Origin: ZLKRG08 sp964565165
GTDB taxonomy: Bacteria > Actinomycetota > Actinomycetes > Nanopelagicales > Nanopelagicaceae
Reading direction: 5' to 3'
DNA length: 8,459 bases
NCBI GenBank assembly: GCA_964565165.1
Contig: CAZMDJ010000049.1
Span: forward strand, 1-8,459
Below, piece by piece: positions 6,679 through 8,459 of this stretch. Each line of letters begins with the position of its first letter. The stretch's first letter is position 1. A program made the translations under genes and the position numbers. The notes under the pieces are model-generated. The model was given only the letters and a program-made list of their open reading frames with translations, made no database searches and was not told the origin of the DNA.

Positions 6679-6700
6679 AAAAAGACCCACAAACTCCAAC

Positions 6701-6776
6701 TTATCCACCGCTTATCCACACGCATCCACAGCTTCATCAACAGGTTTTAGCCAGGTTACGCACAGCCTTCTACACA
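6701..6776 (+). promoter_or_regulatory. Array of DnaA-box-like sequences in the dnaB upstream region
   Basis: All are in the same orientation. TTATCCACC (6701-6709) has one mismatch and TTATCCACA (6712-6720) is a perfect consensus box. GCATCCACA (6722-6730), TCATCAACA (6734-6742), TTACGCACA (6756-6764) and TTCTACACA (6768-6776) each have two mismatches. Start-to-start spacings are 11, 10, 12, 22 and 12, close to whole helical turns. A further weak site, TCCTCCACA, is at 6646-6654. The region is likely to bind DnaA, either to control dnaB or as part of a replication-related site. The strong pair is well supported; the weaker members are inference. Confidence 0.65.
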
Positions 6777-6789
6777 AGGGCGTTAGGCA

Positions 6790-8211
6790 ATGTCATACCT
6801 AACTGGGAAGTTACTCCCCGTGAGCATTGCAGAACTTCCGCGTAATGGCGGCAACCCCGAACTCGATCGCACCCCTCCGCAAGATTTAATTGCGGAGCAA
6901 TCAGTGCTCGGCGGAATGTTGTTATCAAAAGATGCAATCTCTGATGTTGTAGAAATTTTAAAGGAACGCGACTTCTATCGCCCTGCACACGAACTTATCT
7001 TCGATGCAATTGTTGATCTTTACGGTCGCGGCGAACCTGCAGATGCAATTACAGTTTCATCTGAATTAACAAAGCGCGGAGATATCGCACGCGCAGGTGG
7101 CGCACCTTATCTACATACTTTAATTAACTCTGTTCCAACTGCAGCTAATGCAAGTTACTACGCAAAGATTGTTCGCGAACGCGCAATCGCTCGTCGACTT
7201 GTCGAAGCCGGAACAAAGATTGTGCAACTTGGCTATTCACCAGAAGGCGAAATCGATGATGCAGTTGATCAAGCACAAATTGAGGTTTACCAAGTAACCG
7301 AACGTCGTTCATCAGAAGATTATGTAATTCTCAATGAATTACTAGAACAAACATTTGATGAAATGGAACGAATCTCTAAAGGTGTTGGACCAGAAGGTGT
7401 ATTAACTGGTTTCCGCGATTTAGATAAATTAACAAATGGATTCCACCCAGGCAACATGATTGTTGTTGCAGCACGTCCAGCAGTTGGTAAATCAACACTT
7501 GCTCTGGATATCGTGCGTAACGCGGCAATTCACGACAAGAAGACCTCCGTCATCTTCTCTCTTGAAATGTCGCGCTCTGAAATCACCATGCGTATGTTGT
7601 CTGCCGAAGCACGTGTCGCGCTAAACAGCATTCGTAGTGGTGCTCTCTCTGACGATGAATGGGCACGGTTAGCGCGACGCATGGGAGAAATCTCTGATGC
7701 GCCGCTCTTTATCGACGATTCACCGAACCTATCTATGATGGAAATTCGCGCAAAAGCGCGTCGTTTAAAGCAGCGCCATGACCTTAAATTAATTGTTATC
7801 GACTACTTGCAGTTGATGTCATCAGGTAAGCGCGTTGAAAACCGCCAACAAGAAGTCTCTGAATTCTCACGTCACCTTAAGTTGATGGCGAAGGAATTGG
7901 ATATTCCGGTTATCGCAATCTCACAGCTAAACCGTGGACCTGAACAGCGCGCAGATAAGAAACCAATGCTCTCTGACTTACGTGAATCTGGTTCGATCGA
8001 ACAGGATGCCGACATGGTTATCTTGTTACACCGCGAAGATTTATACGACAAGCAGAATCGTTCTGGCGAAGCAGATTTATTAGTAGTTAAGCACCGTAAC
8101 GGTCCAACTCGTGACCTAACAGTTTCTGCGCAACTTCACTTCTCAAGATTTGTTGATATGCCAGCTGCAATTGGTAATTCAGACTTTACTCAGGCACGAT
8201 CTGCTGAGTAG
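6790..8211 (+). CDS. dnaB: Replicative DNA helicase DnaB
   Basis: The product has 473 residues from ATG 6790. The N-terminal helical domain begins around residue 26 (RTPPQDLIAEQSVLGGMLLSKDAI) and runs to about residue 130. A linker follows, then the RecA-like helicase domain from about residue 195 with Walker A RPAVGKST (Lys234), SLEMS with the catalytic Glu259, Walker B LIVIDYLQLM (Asp338), ISQLNRG and LRESGSIEQDAD. The protein forms the hexameric 5'-3' helicase of the replication fork. There is no intein, unlike M. tuberculosis DnaB. ATG 6790 has a modest AAGGG (6776-6780) upstream. GTG 6820 is an alternative start giving an N-terminus VSIAELP, close to the MSI(A/S)E start of many actinobacterial DnaBs, and would shorten the protein by 10 residues. 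The 3' end overlaps the convergent transporter gene by 26 bases. Confidence 0.97.
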   Translation: MSYLTGKLLPVSIAELPRNGGNPELDRTPPQDLIAEQSVLGGMLLSKDAISDVVEILKERDFYRPAHELIFDAIVDLYGRGEPADAITVSSELTKRGDIARAGGAPYLHTLINSVPTAANASYYAKIVRERAIARRLVEAGTKIVQLGYSPEGEIDDAVDQAQIEVYQVTERRSSEDYVILNELLEQTFDEMERISKGVGPEGVLTGFRDLDKLTNGFHPGNMIVVAARPAVGKSTLALDIVRNAAIHDKKTSVIFSLEMSRSEITMRMLSAEARVALNSIRSGALSDDEWARLARRMGEISDAPLFIDDSPNLSMMEIRAKARRLKQRHDLKLIVIDYLQLMSSGKRVENRQQEVSEFSRHLKLMAKELDIPVIAISQLNRGPEQRADKKPMLSDLRESGSIEQDADMVILLHREDLYDKQNRSGEADLLVVKHRNGPTRDLTVSAQLHFSRFVDMPAAIGNSDFTQARSAE

Positions 8212-8459
8212 TTGATCTCGCTTTCGTTGCAATATAAATTCCTGTAATCACCGCAGCTGCACCGACCAACTGAATTGCATTAAAAGTTTCAGATAACCAA
8301 ATCCAAGCAAAGATTCCAGCTAGCACTGGTTCTAACATTCCAATAATCGCAGCAGATGATGCGCTGGTCTTTGTAATACCGATTAAATTTCCGGTGTAAG
8401 GAATAATCGTTCCGACAAAGATTACAAATGCAATTAATACCCAACCTGGTGCGTTGACG
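8186..8459 (-). CDS. EamA/DMT-family transporter, C-terminal part only
   Basis: On the minus strand, from the window edge to a TAA at 8188-8186, an open frame encodes the last 90 residues of a membrane protein; the start lies beyond base 8459. There are three hydrophobic segments (WVLIAFVIFVGTIIPYT..., AAIIGMLEPVLAGIFAWIWL, LVGAAAVITGIYIA). The sequence EPVLAGIFAWIWLSE..N..QLVGAAAVITGIY is typical of the last helices of the second EamA repeat in drug/metabolite-type exporters, and the protein ends in a short polar tail. The substrate cannot be inferred. The gene is convergent with dnaB and shares 26 bases with its 3' end; no hairpin terminator is visible in the overlap. Confidence 0.88.
   Translation of the reverse strand, partial: VNAPGWVLIAFVIFVGTIIPYTGNLIGITKTSASSAAIIGMLEPVLAGIFAWIWLSETFNAIQLVGAAAVITGIYIATKARSTTQQIVPE

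Noticed and set aside
6663..6685. Palindrome plus A-run read as a terminator
   Set aside because: The stem is short, the centre is only two bases, and no T-run follows on the plus strand; on the minus strand the T-run lies before the stem, not after it.
7460..8000. Possible intein in dnaB, as in M. tuberculosis
   Set aside because: Walker A, SLEMS, Walker B and the following motifs are contiguous at normal spacing and the total length is that of a plain DnaB.
1..8459. CRISPR array, tRNA/rRNA gene, transposase or integrase
   Set aside because: No spaced direct repeats, no cloverleaf or rRNA-like stretch and no mobile-element protein were seen on either strand.

Overview
The window looks like chromosomal DNA from an actinobacterium with moderate-to-low GC. 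The order ponA-type PBP, GT87-like membrane protein, rpsF, ssb, rpsR, rplI, dnaB is the same as the Mycobacterium tuberculosis Rv0050-Rv0058 neighbourhood. The SSB tail (DEPPF), the zinc-ligand form of S18 and the DnaB N-terminus are also actinobacterial in style. The AT-leaning codon use, compact spacing and a secreted protein with a short two-cysteine 'GGKKYTC..KSGKKLVW' module suggest a streamlined freshwater lineage of the acI/Nanopelagicales type; that placement is inference.

Left part (1-2740): the 3' portion of a bifunctional class A penicillin-binding protein (cell-wall synthesis), followed almost without a gap by a polytopic membrane protein resembling GT87 mannosyltransferases. Both serve the cell envelope. 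The N-terminus of the second gene is uncertain: its reading frame continues upstream of the first standard start codon as a hydrophobic segment.

Middle part (2741-4526): the ribosomal/replication operon rpsF-ssb-rpsR-rplI. An 85-base gap precedes rpsF and folds as the known S6:S18 complex-binding motif (stem, hairpin and a CCG-containing bulge). In this copy the lower stem includes the rpsF Shine-Dalgarno sequence, so feedback by S6:S18 can be read directly from the sequence. The operon ends in a strong intrinsic terminator.

Accessory part (4479-6615): between rplI and dnaB lie a small Lys/Ala-rich ORF on the minus strand, whose last codons run through the rplI terminator, and a large secreted metalloprotease-like gene (HELGHNFGLTD zinc motif), more AT-rich than its neighbours. 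The two are divergently arranged.

Right part (6616-8459): a 174-base gap carries a helically phased array of DnaA-box-like sequences, one of them a perfect TTATCCACA, and a perfect short palindrome. It is followed by the replicative helicase gene dnaB (no intein) and, convergent and overlapping it, the 3' end of an EamA/DMT-type transporter gene. Most of the window is conserved housekeeping DNA. The observations most worth a second look are the DnaA-box array, the Lys-rich ORF sharing DNA with a terminator, the secreted protease and the rpsF leader.
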